DNA of 64,000 nt from Mycobacterium shimoidei (GCA_002101905.1 LQPU01000001.1:1-64000), one strand, 5' to 3'; shown: positions 1 to 8,828, numbered from the stretch's first letter. A program made the numbers and translations. The notes: a model not told the origin generated them from the sequence alone.

Positions 1-22
1 CATCTTCAGAAGACCTCGACCC

Positions 23-223
23 CTACCCCGGTAACGACGCGCCGGCCAGCTCTACACCCTCAACTGCGAAGAGCCGGTTTGTTCCCCGGAAAACGAGCTC
101 ATGCGGTTTGCGGTTGCGGCTCTTGAACCCCCACCAAAGCACTGCCAAACATGAAACTGCCGCTATGGAAATAACCGCACCACGAAAGAGATCCGGGTGC
201 GATATTGCCTCAGCTAGTTTCAT
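23..223 (-). CDS. Small single-pass membrane protein, possible immunity-locus member
   Basis: A 66-residue protein with one hydrophobic segment at about residues 14-33, followed by a basic stretch (KSRNRK) and a short soluble tail. The ATG start has only a weak upstream ribosome binding site. It is the last visible gene of a minus-strand run beginning with the EspC-like gene at 3471, and two larger membrane proteins precede it. I recognise no family. Its position suggests a third member of a membrane immunity or accessory set. The AT-rich DNA and short length leave open that it is a spurious or decayed reading frame. Confidence 0.45.
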   Translation of the reverse strand: MKLAEAISHPDLFRGAVISIAAVSCLAVLWWGFKSRNRKPHELVFRGTNRLFAVEGVELAGASLPG

Positions 224-294
224 CGGTTCATACGCTATTCCGTTAGTCAGTTATTTCGCCACCGCGTCGCCGCAGCCGGTCGGGGTGCGTTAGC

Positions 295-732
295 TCACGG
301 CTTCAACCGGCGCAACAGCCATTTCAGCACGGGGATCGCATGTGGTATAGACAGCACGGACATGGTGAAGGTGGCAAGTCCCAGTCCGAGCACGGAAAGC
401 AACCCTGAGTTGATGCCCCACCAAATGAAACTCGCACCCCCCGCGACGAAAGCTGGCACTCCAAGGACGAACAGGAGCGCATCACGCAGGCTCGTTTCTT
501 CCCCGCTGGCATGTCGTGGCGGATTGCCACTGTCTTCGACGTCCTCGCTGTGAAGCGCCTTGACGGCGATGTAAATACCTCCCACGAGCATGACCACACC
601 AACAACCGGCAAGCTTTGAGCTCTACGGATACCTTCCGGCGGTGGATTGAAAGCCATTAAGGCGCCACTGATTGCCCAAATTGCACCGAGCAGGACTTGG
701 GTTAATCGTGATGTCACGGAATCAGCATCCAA
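295..732 (-). CDS. Four-helix membrane protein, candidate immunity protein
   Basis: A 145-residue protein with four predicted membrane segments (about residues 11-28, 41-60, 84-105 and 109-130) and a basic C-terminal end (LLRRLKP). Translation appears to begin at a TTG; no ATG or GTG lies near the N-terminus in this frame. It follows the six-helix protein at 793-1527 by about 60 bases on the same strand. No family is recognised. Downstream of a glycine-zipper toxin candidate, a polytopic membrane protein of this size would fit an immunity protein that protects the producer's membrane, but this is inferred from position only. Confidence 0.6.
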   Translation of the reverse strand: MDADSVTSRLTQVLLGAIWAISGALMAFNPPPEGIRRAQSLPVVGVVMLVGGIYIAVKALHSEDVEDSGNPPRHASGEETSLRDALLFVLGVPAFVAGGASFIWWGINSGLLSVLGLGLATFTMSVLSIPHAIPVLKWLLRRLKP

Positions 733-792
733 GGATACGGAACAGGGGTTTAGCGTTGCTCCATTGGCTCACTGTCTTGTACTGTCTAGAAA

Positions 793-1527
793 TTACTTTT
801 CCTGATTGCGCTGATAGGCTCGGTACTGGCTAGATTGTTTCCGGCTCAGCGGCCAGCGTTTTCCCGCCTGGTATGCCGCGAAGTAGAACAGAGCGAACGT
901 CCCTACGGTAATGGCCGAGATCAAGGCAAACTGCGGGCGCTGTCCTCGCGCAATTGAATACCCAAAGCTTGCGTCGCCGTAGCCAAAGATGCTGGCAATT
1001 AATAGGATTGTGGTTGCAGCCAAAATTCCAACCCACGGCTTGTTCGGGTCGATAGTGACGACATCAAACATGCAAATGACGGCAGCAAACACCAAAAGCC
1101 ACCAGAACTTTTTCGCGCTAGCCAACCCGCTATAAGAGTCGGACGGCGGAGTGTAAGGTGGTTTATTGTCGGCCGACCCGAGTGTATGGTCCTGCGATAA
1201 ATCGGCTTGGCTGTCTTGCGCATTGAAAGCGTATATTTTTTGGCCAATTTTGATGTAGGGAGTGTTAAAGTAAGCGCCGAGTATCGCGAGGCCACCGGCA
1301 AACAGTGCCAAGCCACCGCCGATCTTCCAATCGGGAAGCGAAGCCAGAAAGGCGCATAGGGCGGCGATCCCGATGCCGGTCCAATAGACACGTCTTTGCC
1401 AGCTATCATCGCGTCTCGTCCAAAGCGGAACGGCGGCACCCGCCAAACCCAGCAGCGCTCCAATGAAGAACACGAGGGTATGCGGATTGTGGAGCGACGG
1501 CTGCGAGGCCATGTAAACAACACTCAC
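793..1527 (-). CDS. Six-helix membrane protein, candidate immunity protein
   Basis: A 244-residue integral membrane protein with hydrophobic segments at about residues 18-36, 49-64, 70-87, 141-157, 165-183 and 200-219, and a hydrophilic loop at about 100-138. The start may be the GTG at 1527 or the in-frame ATG at 1512. It begins 21 bases after the 529-aa gene upstream ends, so the two are probably co-transcribed. The DNA is clearly more AT-rich than the ribosomal genes nearby (one 60-base stretch near 1201 is about 43% GC by hand count), which suggests transfer. No family is recognised. Adjacency to a toxin-like gene makes immunity the leading guess. Confidence 0.65.
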   Translation of the reverse strand: MSVVYMASQPSLHNPHTLVFFIGALLGLAGAAVPLWTRRDDSWQRRVYWTGIGIAALCAFLASLPDWKIGGGLALFAGGLAILGAYFNTPYIKIGQKIYAFNAQDSQADLSQDHTLGSADNKPPYTPPSDSYSGLASAKKFWWLLVFAAVICMFDVVTIDPNKPWVGILAATTILLIASIFGYGDASFGYSIARGQRPQFALISAITVGTFALFYFAAYQAGKRWPLSRKQSSQYRAYQRNQEK

Positions 1528-1548
1528 AATGCTGAACTTGTCATACGT

Positions 1549-3138
1549 TTACTCCGTGATCCATTTGAAAGCTTTACCGCCAGCGTCATCTCCGACATAC
1601 GCCCCAACGGTCCCGAGGATAAGCGCACCCGCAAACGCCCCAGGCGGCCCGCCAATCACAAAACCTACCTCGGCTCCGAGTTCGCCTAACATGTAGGCGC
1701 CTGCCATGCCACCGGTAGACTTTGAGATGACCTCCCCGGCTGGCTTGCCTTCGCCGAGAATTTCGTAGAGCCCTACTCCTGCGTCCAGCAGGCTACCGGC
1801 AGCCCCTACACGTCCGCCGATCCTCTTGAACGCTTCCATGTCTTCGGCAGTGAATGGTGCGGTGCTCAGGAAATCGTCCGTGGGCATCGCTTCGGCCCAA
1901 TGCACGAAGCCTTCCTTGCCTCCGGCGAGGCCTTTACTGGTTGCCGAAGCAGCCTCGACAAGTTCTCTGGGAATTGCTCCATGCGCCATCTCTTTAGCGA
2001 CAGCTTCGGCAGCTGGGGCTGACATACCTCCTCTCTGCAGAGCCTCTTGGAACTTGGCCACCACGGTCGCGCGGTCAGTCGCCTCCATCTGGTCCATGAC
2101 CTGAGTTGCTTGGTCTGGCGTCATCGGTTGCCGTGACCATGGGAGTTGGCCCTGTTCTAGGTCATGCTGGAGCTGAAGCCTGGCCTGCGCTCGAGTGCGC
2201 GCGTCCACACCGAAGACTGGATCTCGAGGCAGCGGGCCGACGATCTTCGATGTGTTGTAGTCATCGAGGCGCTCCCCGGCCAGGCGGCGGGCTTGGGCAA
2301 CTTCATGCGGGTCATGGCCAGGTCCGAAGCGGCTCGTCGGATCGGTGATGGCCGCGTAGTCCTTGAGCCGCTGTGCGGCGGCCGCCTCCTCGGCGGTCAT
2401 GTTGCCCGGGCGCCCTGCATCGTTGGCGATGTAGTGCGTTCTGCCTTCGGCTTTGGCCTTGTCGACCATCGCCTGATCACGAGCCCGTTGGCCTGACTTG
2501 TCGTATTTCGCCGCGGACTCGGCGGCGACGTCGCCGGGCTCGGCGTCCAAGTTCCCCAGCGACTCGGGTACATAGCCCGCGCCCGACATCGCCGTTTTAG
2601 CGGCATGCAAATCAGTGACGTAGTCGTGGCGTGCCGAATTCACTTGCGCAAGAGCTGATTTGACAACGCCGACCGCCTGTTCGTGCAGCCCGCCGGTATC
2701 CTGATCGTTGGCTTTCGCCAACGACATCTGGTTGTCGATCTCATGCAGTGTCGAATCAGCCTGCCCAAGCGCGGCGTCGCTTTGGCGCTGCGCGGTGGCC
2801 AACGATGCGGCAACCTGCTCCAAACTGGCCGCGATCCGCGGCAGCGCGTCTTTATGTCCGGCCAACGCGGTGGTTGCCTGCTGCACTTCGGCCGACTCGT
2901 TGATGGGATGCTCGCTGCCGTTGCGTTGATAGCCCGCGTTGAATTTCTGCTTTGCCTTATCGAAGTCGTCGTCGGCTTCTTTGACGCGGTTGCCGGCCTG
3001 GTGAAACGCGTCGGCGATTTTGTTGATCGCCCCGGCATCGCCGGCCTGCAGCTCGTCGTCGAGTTTCCACGGATTACCGCCGGCGGCGCCGCACAACTCG
3101 CCGACGTCAAGGTTGGTCAGACTGGGTGGCGCCCCCAC
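1549..3138 (-). CDS. Large T7SS-associated protein with C-terminal glycine zipper, candidate toxin
   Basis: A 529-residue protein with a GTG start, six bases after the EspC-like gene. Residues 1 to about 170 are alpha-helical and heptad-like (PSLTNLDVGELCGAAGG, then a long Ala/Gln/Glu region), a type I associate with mycobacterial proteins encoded beside WXG100/EspC partners. The middle is charged and hydrophilic. Residues about 441-529 form a hydrophobic glycine-zipper region with many GxxxG-like spacings (for example AGAYMLGELGAEVGF and FAGALILGTVGAYVG). Such C-termini occur in membrane-permeabilising type VII toxins; S. aureus TspA is the known example. No catalytic motif is visible. Three membrane proteins follow. 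The toxin role is inference. Confidence 0.7.
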   Translation of the reverse strand: MGAPPSLTNLDVGELCGAAGGNPWKLDDELQAGDAGAINKIADAFHQAGNRVKEADDDFDKAKQKFNAGYQRNGSEHPINESAEVQQATTALAGHKDALPRIAASLEQVAASLATAQRQSDAALGQADSTLHEIDNQMSLAKANDQDTGGLHEQAVGVVKSALAQVNSARHDYVTDLHAAKTAMSGAGYVPESLGNLDAEPGDVAAESAAKYDKSGQRARDQAMVDKAKAEGRTHYIANDAGRPGNMTAEEAAAAQRLKDYAAITDPTSRFGPGHDPHEVAQARRLAGERLDDYNTSKIVGPLPRDPVFGVDARTRAQARLQLQHDLEQGQLPWSRQPMTPDQATQVMDQMEATDRATVVAKFQEALQRGGMSAPAAEAVAKEMAHGAIPRELVEAASATSKGLAGGKEGFVHWAEAMPTDDFLSTAPFTAEDMEAFKRIGGRVGAAGSLLDAGVGLYEILGEGKPAGEVISKSTGGMAGAYMLGELGAEVGFVIGGPPGAFAGALILGTVGAYVGDDAGGKAFKWITE

Positions 3139-3144
3139 GGACGC

Positions 3145-3471
3145 CTACTCGAACTGCTTGCCGGCCGAATCGATGCCATCGGCCGCTGACTCGTCTGTGG
3201 CGGTAAAAACTTGCGCCGCCCTGACCGCTTGGGCCGACACTGCTCGCAGCGTTGTGTGGTGGCCATGCAATTGGTCTTGATGCTGTCGATGGACCGTGCT
3301 GAGTGTGCCGTGGAATTGCGGAGCTTCGGCGAAATCACCGAAGATTCCCGACGCAACGTCTGCACCCGCCAATTGTTCGGCTGCTTCCCGCGCCGAATCG
3401 GCGGCATAACGGCAGAAATCACCGCCCGCAGTTAGATGCTCGGTATTGACTTCGAATTTCTCGGCAGTCAC
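3145..3471 (-). CDS. EspC-like (DUF2580-type) ESX secretion partner
   Basis: A 108-residue helical-hairpin protein, counted from the GTG at 3471, which gives the family length of about 105 residues. Reading continues upstream to 3609 but that extension (Cys- and Pro-rich) looks non-coding. The turn around residues 42-47 (SGIFGDF) takes the place of WXG. The C-terminal motif FTATD (89-93) matches the YxxxD/E type VII export signal with Phe for Tyr. EspC-family proteins are secreted by ESX systems and often escort a neighbouring effector. Only six bases separate this gene from the 529-aa candidate toxin. In M. tuberculosis the esxU-esxT pair lies beside rplM; it is not visible here. Confidence 0.75.
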   Translation of the reverse strand: MTAEKFEVNTEHLTAGGDFCRYAADSAREAAEQLAGADVASGIFGDFAEAPQFHGTLSTVHRQHQDQLHGHHTTLRAVSAQAVRAAQVFTATDESAADGIDSAGKQFE

Positions 3472-3542
3472 GAATAGCAGGCTAACAGCGGGACGGGCCT
3501 GTCCATGACACAAATTTGTTGGCCGGCTCGATAAGAGGCATT

Positions 3543-3572
3543 TTGACCTGCACGGATGCACCCCGGTAAGCT
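3543..3572 (+). promoter_or_regulatory. Candidate SigA-type promoter for rplM-rpsI
   Basis: TTGACC (3543-3548) and TAAGCT (3567-3572) are separated by 18 bases, in the 229-base divergent gap between the EspC-like gene and rplM. Transcription from here would leave a leader of about 120 nt before the GTG of rplM. The match to the mycobacterial -35/-10 pattern is moderate and no start site is known. Confidence 0.35.
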
Positions 3573-3700
3573 GCACCGTTGGCGTGCGGTACGCCGGGGC
3601 TCGGGTCAATGTCGGTCGCCGAGATCATCCCCAGCCGTCGACGCCTGACCGGCACCCGGTCTACACCGGGATCCACCCGAGAGAAAGTTAGGTAAGCGCT

Positions 3701-4144
3701 GTGCCTACGTATGTGCCGAAGGCGGGTGACACCACACGGGCGTGGTATGTCATCGACGCCACGGACGTGGTGCTCGGCCGCCTTGCCGTCGCGGCAGCCA
3801 ACCTGCTGCGCGGCAAGCACAAGCCGACGTTCACCCCCAACGTCGACGGCGGTGACTTCGTCGTCATCATCAACGCCGGCAAGGTCGCCATCAGCGGCGA
3901 CAAACTGCAGAACAAGCTTGTTTACCGCCACTCGGGTTATCCCGGCGGGCTGCGTAAGCGCACCATCGGCGACCTGATGCAGAAGCATCCCGATCGCGTC
4001 GTCGAGAAGGCGATCGTGGGCATGCTGCCCAAGAACAAGCTCGGCCGCCAGATCAAGCGCAAGCTGCGTGTCTACGCCGGCCCCGAGCATCCGCACATCG
4101 CCCAGCAGCCGGTTCCGTACGAAATCAAGCAGGTGACGCAATGA
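3701..4144 (+). CDS. rplM: 50S ribosomal protein L13
   Basis: A 147-residue ribosomal protein L13 starting at GTG ([10 protein letters not shown]). Recognisable family stretches include ARVWYVIDA-type residues near the N-terminus (here [15 protein letters not shown]), [20 protein letters not shown] and [10 protein letters not shown]13 binds 23S rRNA early in assembly of the large subunit. Its stop overlaps the ATG of rpsI (ATGA), the usual rplM-rpsI translational coupling. Length and sequence are normal for mycobacteria. Confidence 0.98.
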   Translation: MPTYVPKAGDTTRAWYVIDATDVVLGRLAVAAANLLRGKHKPTFTPNVDGGDFVVIINAGKVAISGDKLQNKLVYRHSGYPGGLRKRTIGDLMQKHPDRVVEKAIVGMLPKNKLGRQIKRKLRVYAGPEHPHIAQQPVPYEIKQVTQ

Positions 4145-4626
4145 CCGAGACGACCGAGACGGCCGACACCGAAACGACCGAAGCCCCGGCTGCCGAAACC
4201 ACTGAGGCCCCGGCCCACCGTTCGGATTCCTTCGTGATCGAGCGTCCGATCCAAACCGTCGGGCGCCGCAAAGAGGCCATTGTGCGGGTGCGGCTGGTGC
4301 CCGGCACCGGCAAGTTCGACCTCGATGGGCGCAGCCTGGAGGAGTACTTCCCCAACAAGGTGCACCAACAGCTGATCAAGGCCCCGCTGGTCACCGTCGA
4401 TCGGCTGGAAAGCTTCGACATCTACGCCCACCTCAGCGGTGGCGGCCCGTCCGGGCAGGCCGGGGCGCTTCGCCTCGCCATCGCCCGAGCATTGATCCTG
4501 GTCAGCCCCGAAGACCGGCCCGCGCTGAAGAAGGCCGGATTCCTCACCCGTGACCCGCGGGCCACGGAACGCAAGAAGTACGGTCTGAAGAAGGCGCGCA
4601 AGGCGCCGCAGTACAGCAAGCGCTGA
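4141..4626 (+). CDS. rpsI: 30S ribosomal protein S9
   Basis: A 161-residue ribosomal protein S9. The first 30 or so residues are a low-complexity Thr/Glu/Ala extension common in actinobacterial S9. The conserved body follows ([27 protein letters not shown], then RALIL) and the basic C-terminal tail ends KAPQYSKR, which reaches the P-site tRNA in the small subunit. It overlaps rplM by four bases and is co-transcribed with it. Confidence 0.98.
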   Translation: MTETTETADTETTEAPAAETTEAPAHRSDSFVIERPIQTVGRRKEAIVRVRLVPGTGKFDLDGRSLEEYFPNKVHQQLIKAPLVTVDRLESFDIYAHLSGGGPSGQAGALRLAIARALILVSPEDRPALKKAGFLTRDPRATERKKYGLKKARKAPQYSKR

Positions 4627-4723
4627 TCGGCGATCACTTTCTGGTCGCGACCGTGCGCAGAACCGATCTCTTGCTGGCGTGTCGGACCGGGGACACGCAC
4701 GCTCGCGCGGATAAAGGATGGCT

Positions 4724-6061
4724 ATGGGTCGACTGTTCGGCACCGACGGTGTGCGTGGCGTCGCCAACCGTGAGCTGACCGCCGAGCTGGCGCTGGCGCT
4801 GTCCGCTGCGGCGGCCCGCCGGCTGGCCGGCCACGGCGGCGCCCGGCGGCCGGTCGCTGTGGTGGGCCGCGATCCGCGGGCCAGCAGCGAGATGCTCGAA
4901 GCCGCGGTCATCGCCGGGCTGACCAGCCAAGGTGTCGACGCCCTGCGCGCCGGTGTGCTCCCCACTCCGGCAGTGGCCTGCCTGACCGGCGGCTACGACG
5001 CCGACTTCGGGGTAATGATCTCGGCGTCGCATAACCCGATGCCCGACAACGGCATCAAGATCTTCGGACCGGGCGGGCACAAACTCGATGACGCCACCGA
5101 GGACCAGATCGAGGAGCTGGTCGCGGCAGGGCCCGGCCTGCGCCCGGTCGGTGCGGACATCGGGCGGGTGGTCGACGCCGAGGACGCGTTGGACCGATAC
5201 CTGCTTCAGCTCAGCAAGGCCGCCACTGCCCGGCTCGACGGGCTGACCGTGGTCGTCGACTGCGCGCACGGCGCTGCTTCGCTGGTGGCACCGCGGGCCT
5301 ACCGCGCTGCCGGGGCCCGGGTTATCGCGATCAACGCCGAACCCGACGGGCTCAACATCAACGACGGTTGCGGCTCGACGCACCTGGACGCGGTGCGCTC
5401 GGCGGTGCTCGCGCACGGCGCCGATCTGGGTCTGGCGCACGACGGTGACGCCGACCGCTGCCTGGCGGTCGACGCCGCCGGGCAGGTCGTCGACGGCGAC
5501 CACATCATGGTGGTGCTGGCGCTGGCCATGCGCGAGGCCGGTGAGCTGGCCGGCGACACGTTGGTGGCCACCGTGATGAGCAACCTCGGCCTGCATTTGG
5601 CGATGCGCTCGGCCGGCATCACCGTGCGCACCACCGACGTCGGCGACCGCTACGTGCTCGAAGAGCTGCGAGCCGGCGACTACAGCCTGGGTGGCGAGCA
5701 GTCCGGCCACATCGTGCTGCCCGCGTTGGCTACCACCGGCGACGGCATCCTCACCGGGCTGCGGCTGATGGCGCGAATGGCGGAAACCGGGTTGTCGCTG
5801 GCCGACCTGGCCTCGGTGATGCGCAGCCTGCCCCAGGTTTTGATCAACGTCGAGGTCACCGACAAGGCGGCCGCGGTGGCGGCACCGTCGGTTCGCGCGG
5901 CGGTCACCCAGGCCGAGACCCAGCTCGGCGACACCGGACGAATCCTGTTGCGCCCCTCGGGAACCGAGCAGTTGATCCGGGTCATGGTGGAGGCCGACGA
6001 CGAAGACGTAGCGCGCCGCCTCGCCGCGTGCGTCGCCGACTCGGTACGCGCCGCGCGCTAA
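4724..6061 (+). CDS. glmM: Phosphoglucosamine mutase
   Basis: Interconverts glucosamine-6-phosphate and glucosamine-1-phosphate, feeding UDP-GlcNAc for peptidoglycan. The phosphoserine loop [12 protein letters not shown] is present with the catalytic Ser at residue 102, the same number as E. coli GlmM Ser102. The metal-binding DGDADR and the C-terminal phosphate-binding [12 protein letters not shown] are intact. I chose the ATG at 4724 because AAAGGA (4713-4718) is spaced correctly for it and runs into the alternative ATG at 4718; the product is 445 aa. It lies about 100 bases after rpsI, as in M. tuberculosis (mrsA), and glmS follows 11 kb downstream. Confidence 0.97.
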   Translation: MGRLFGTDGVRGVANRELTAELALALSAAAARRLAGHGGARRPVAVVGRDPRASSEMLEAAVIAGLTSQGVDALRAGVLPTPAVACLTGGYDADFGVMISASHNPMPDNGIKIFGPGGHKLDDATEDQIEELVAAGPGLRPVGADIGRVVDAEDALDRYLLQLSKAATARLDGLTVVVDCAHGAASLVAPRAYRAAGARVIAINAEPDGLNINDGCGSTHLDAVRSAVLAHGADLGLAHDGDADRCLAVDAAGQVVDGDHIMVVLALAMREAGELAGDTLVATVMSNLGLHLAMRSAGITVRTTDVGDRYVLEELRAGDYSLGGEQSGHIVLPALATTGDGILTGLRLMARMAETGLSLADLASVMRSLPQVLINVEVTDKAAAVAAPSVRAAVTQAETQLGDTGRILLRPSGTEQLIRVMVEADDEDVARRLAACVADSVRAAR

Positions 6062-6113
6062 GGCCGCGTTAAGGCAGGGAACCGCTCGACCGTCTTGGCG
6101 CGTCCTACGCGAT

Positions 6114-6416
6114 ATGGGACAAGCAGATTCCGCCTGGATCGACGTTACGGCGGTGCGCACGGTGGCGAACCGGTTCGATGACACCGCGGAGATCGTCAGC
6201 GCAGCCAATCGCCAATTGGCCAGGCTGGCTTTCGACGGAGCGACCGCCGGGCGCGCGCACGTCGCCGCTGGCGACGCGCTGCGGACCGCACTCAGCCGCC
6301 TGACCGACGAGTTGACGCAGTGGGCGCGTGCGTGCGCTGAAATCGCGGTGGCGCTGCGGTCCGGTGCCGATCGCTACGCCGACGCCGACCGGCGCGGCGC
6401 GGCCCGGATCGGTTGA
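6114..6416 (+). CDS. WXG100-like ESX substrate family protein (Rv3440c-like)
   Basis: A 100-residue, mostly helical protein with the position expected of M. tuberculosis Rv3440c, between glmM and the Rv3439c homologue. The two halves flank a turn at LAFDGATAGR, a loose counterpart of the WXG turn, and the C-terminus carries YADAD, which fits the YxxxD export signal of type VII substrates. A GTG follows directly after the stop, so the 452-aa partner is translationally coupled. It is likely secreted or acts as an escort for that partner; the exact role is unknown. Confidence 0.75.
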   Translation: MGQADSAWIDVTAVRTVANRFDDTAEIVSAANRQLARLAFDGATAGRAHVAAGDALRTALSRLTDELTQWARACAEIAVALRSGADRYADADRRGAARIG

Positions 6417-7775
6417 GTGATGGGCTATCTGGATGTAGCGGCGCGCTTGGCCGAGGGACAGCCCGCCCTCGAACACACCCAGACCTACGTCGACGCATGC
6501 CGCACGCTCGGCTACCAGCATCCGGACCTGACTGCGCACCACTCCCAGGTCCGCGACTGGTATGAGACGGAAACCGGTTTGGATCTCGACGTCCTCGACG
6601 CCGACTGCGCCGCACTGTGGGCGGCGGTCAACACGATCGAGGAGGCGCTGGCGATACAGCGCGCGCAGACGGCCGAGCTCGCCGCCACCTGGCGCGGTGT
6701 TGGAGCCGCATCTGCAGCGCAGTTCTTGCAACGTCATTGCGATGCCGCCGCAGCCGTGGCCACACGTGTGCGGGCGGCGGCCGAGCGCTGTTCGGCATTG
6801 CGGGACGACTTGTGGCAAGCGGTCGACGGCAAAGTCGCGACGACCCTCGCCGTCGACGACCGCAGCCTCGATCGACGGTCGAGCTGGCTGGTCGCCGCGC
6901 AGACCGTCATCAGCGGAATCGGCGATCGGGCAACGGCGGAGGAGCTCGTCCGACAAGAGCTTATTCCATACGTGGACAACAATATTCGGAGCGACTGGCT
7001 CACTGCTATGCGATCAGCCGTTGACGCGGTGGCCGCGTCGTATGCCACGACGATCGATGCACTGACGACCGCCCCCAGGGTGTGTTTCGAGATCCCGGGC
7101 GCTCTGGGACCGCAGCCGCCGCTCGCCGAAGCGTCGCCCACTTTCGTGCCGACGGCCACCATGCCGCCGGCCGCCGCCGTGATACCGCCCGCCAGCACCA
7201 TCCCCGCCGGGATCTCGTCACCGCCGGAGCCGGTTCCGGCTGGCCTGCTCGACGATTCGGCGCCGGGACCGGTGCCGCCAGTGCCGGACATGGCCGCTCC
7301 GCTGGGCGATTTCCCCGGGTTGTCCACGGCTACAGGCGATCTCGGCGGCCTAGGTGGGCTCGCTGGAACCATCGGTGGCGTCGTCGGCAAGATCGCGAAC
7401 GGCATCGGCGGTCTGCTGGGCGCGCTGGCGGACGGGCTTGCCGATTCGCAGGGTCCCGATGATCCACTGTTGGACGACCCACCGGGTCTCGACGACGACC
7501 CGCTCGACGAGGAACTCGACCAAACCGACGACGAGCCAGCGCCGGAGACCGCCGAAGAGTCAGACGAAACGCCCACTACTGCAACCGATGTCGTTGATGA
7601 TCAGGCTGCTGTCCCCGAACCCGCGGATGGTTCGCCACCGCCTGCGCCGGAACCGCTCGCCGAGCCAGCCGTCGCACCCGCACCCGTCGCGCCATCACCA
7701 CCCGAGACGCCTGAAGCGCAGCCTGCGACACCCTGTGAAATCGCGGCAGACGAGCTGCCGCAGGCAGGGGAGTAG
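6417..7775 (+). CDS. Ala/Pro-rich ESX-associated protein (Rv3439c-like)
   Basis: A 452-residue protein (GTG at 6417 or the adjoining ATG at 6420). Residues 1 to about 220 are helical and alanine-rich. Around 225-330 the protein becomes Pro/Gly-rich with a hydrophobic glycine patch (GGLGGLAGTIGGVVGKIANG), and the last 100 residues are acidic and proline-rich (DDP, EEPA and PAPEP-like repeats). No enzymatic motif is visible. It abuts the WXG100-like gene with no gap, matching Rv3440c-Rv3439c of M. tuberculosis. I infer a secreted or surface ESX-partner protein with a disordered tail; function is unknown. Confidence 0.75.
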   Translation: MMGYLDVAARLAEGQPALEHTQTYVDACRTLGYQHPDLTAHHSQVRDWYETETGLDLDVLDADCAALWAAVNTIEEALAIQRAQTAELAATWRGVGAASAAQFLQRHCDAAAAVATRVRAAAERCSALRDDLWQAVDGKVATTLAVDDRSLDRRSSWLVAAQTVISGIGDRATAEELVRQELIPYVDNNIRSDWLTAMRSAVDAVAASYATTIDALTTAPRVCFEIPGALGPQPPLAEASPTFVPTATMPPAAAVIPPASTIPAGISSPPEPVPAGLLDDSAPGPVPPVPDMAAPLGDFPGLSTATGDLGGLGGLAGTIGGVVGKIANGIGGLLGALADGLADSQGPDDPLLDDPPGLDDDPLDEELDQTDDEPAPETAEESDETPTTATDVVDDQAAVPEPADGSPPPAPEPLAEPAVAPAPVAPSPPETPEAQPATPCEIAADELPQAGE

Positions 7776-7778
7776 CTG

Positions 7779-8828
7779 CTAGGGCAGCAGGTTCTTCAGC
7801 TGCTCGACGAAGCGCACGGCCTCATCGCGGTCGGTGGCCGCCGGCGTAGCCAATAGGGTGGTCACTCCGGCCTCGGCGAAGGCCGCGACCCGCTCGGCGA
7901 CGTATCCGCGCGGGCCGATCAGCGAGACGGCACGCGCCAACTCGTCGGGCACCGCAGCAATCGCCTCGTCTTTGCGCCCCGACAGGTAGAGCTCCTGGAT
8001 TCGGTCTGCCACTTCGCCGAAGCCGTACCGGGTCGCCAGGTTGTGGTAGAAGTTGCGGCTCTTCGCGCCCATCCCGCCGATGTAAAGACCCAACTGCGGC
8101 TTGATCCAGCCCAGCCTGTCGTCGACGTCGTCGCCGATGGCCAGCGACGCACCGACCATCACGTCCAGCGGACCGAGCGCGGAATCTCGCTTGGCGAAGC
8201 CGGCATTGAGCGCTTCACCCCAAACCGACTGCGCCTTTTCGGGATAGAAGAAGACCGGCTGCCAACCTTCGGCGATCTCGGCGGTGAGCTCGACGTTCTT
8301 CGGCCCCAGCGCGGCAATCGATATCGGAATCCGCTCGCGCACTGGATGATTGATGATCTGCAGCGTCTTGCCCAAGCCGGTTCCGCGATCCGGCGGCAGC
8401 GGCACCTGGTAATGCTTACCGGGGTAGTTGACCCGCTCGCGGCGCCATACCTGGCGGCAGATGTCGACCACCTCGCGGGTGCGACCGAGCGGGGCATCGA
8501 ACGGCACCCCGTGAAAGCCCTCGATGACCTGTGGCCCCGACGTGCCGATGCCCAACCGGAACCGGCCGTTGGACACGAAGTCCAGTCCGGCGGCGGTCAT
8601 CGCAAGCAGCGACGGCGTGCGGGTGTAGATCGGGAAGACTCCGGAAGCCAGTTCGATGGTGGATGTCTTGGCCGCCAAGTACCCAAGCTGGCTGACAGCG
8701 TCGTAGGAATACGCCTCGGCCACCACAGCGACGTCGATGCCGACTTTTTCAAGGTCAACGATGCGTTCAACCGCTTCGTGAAAGGTTGAGTAGTTGCCCG
8801 CGTAATCGAGCATGACGCCGATGCGCAT
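7779..8828 (-). CDS. LLM-class F420-dependent oxidoreductase (Rv3520c-like)
   Basis: A 349-residue luciferase-like monooxygenase-fold flavin/F420 oxidoreductase. The family signature runs from MRIGVMLDYAGN through VAEAYSYDAVSQLGYLAA, GRFRLGIGTSGPQVIEG and INHPVRERIPISIAALGPKNVE. It closely resembles the Rv3520c type as I remember it. The natural substrate is not known for this group. The gene converges on the Rv3439c homologue with only three bases between their ends. It is not at this location in M. tuberculosis, so this is part of the accessory 7.8-16.4 kb block. Confidence 0.88.
   Translation of the reverse strand: MRIGVMLDYAGNYSTFHEAVERIVDLEKVGIDVAVVAEAYSYDAVSQLGYLAAKTSTIELASGVFPIYTRTPSLLAMTAAGLDFVSNGRFRLGIGTSGPQVIEGFHGVPFDAPLGRTREVVDICRQVWRRERVNYPGKHYQVPLPPDRGTGLGKTLQIINHPVRERIPISIAALGPKNVELTAEIAEGWQPVFFYPEKAQSVWGEALNAGFAKRDSALGPLDVMVGASLAIGDDVDDRLGWIKPQLGLYIGGMGAKSRNFYHNLATRYGFGEVADRIQELYLSGRKDEAIAAVPDELARAVSLIGPRGYVAERVAAFAEAGVTTLLATPAATDRDEAVRFVEQLKNLLP

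Noticed and set aside
4634..6208. A long open frame on the minus strand opposite glmM
   Set aside because: It is a high-GC shadow frame of glmM and its flanks; no recognisable domain, and glmM is certain.
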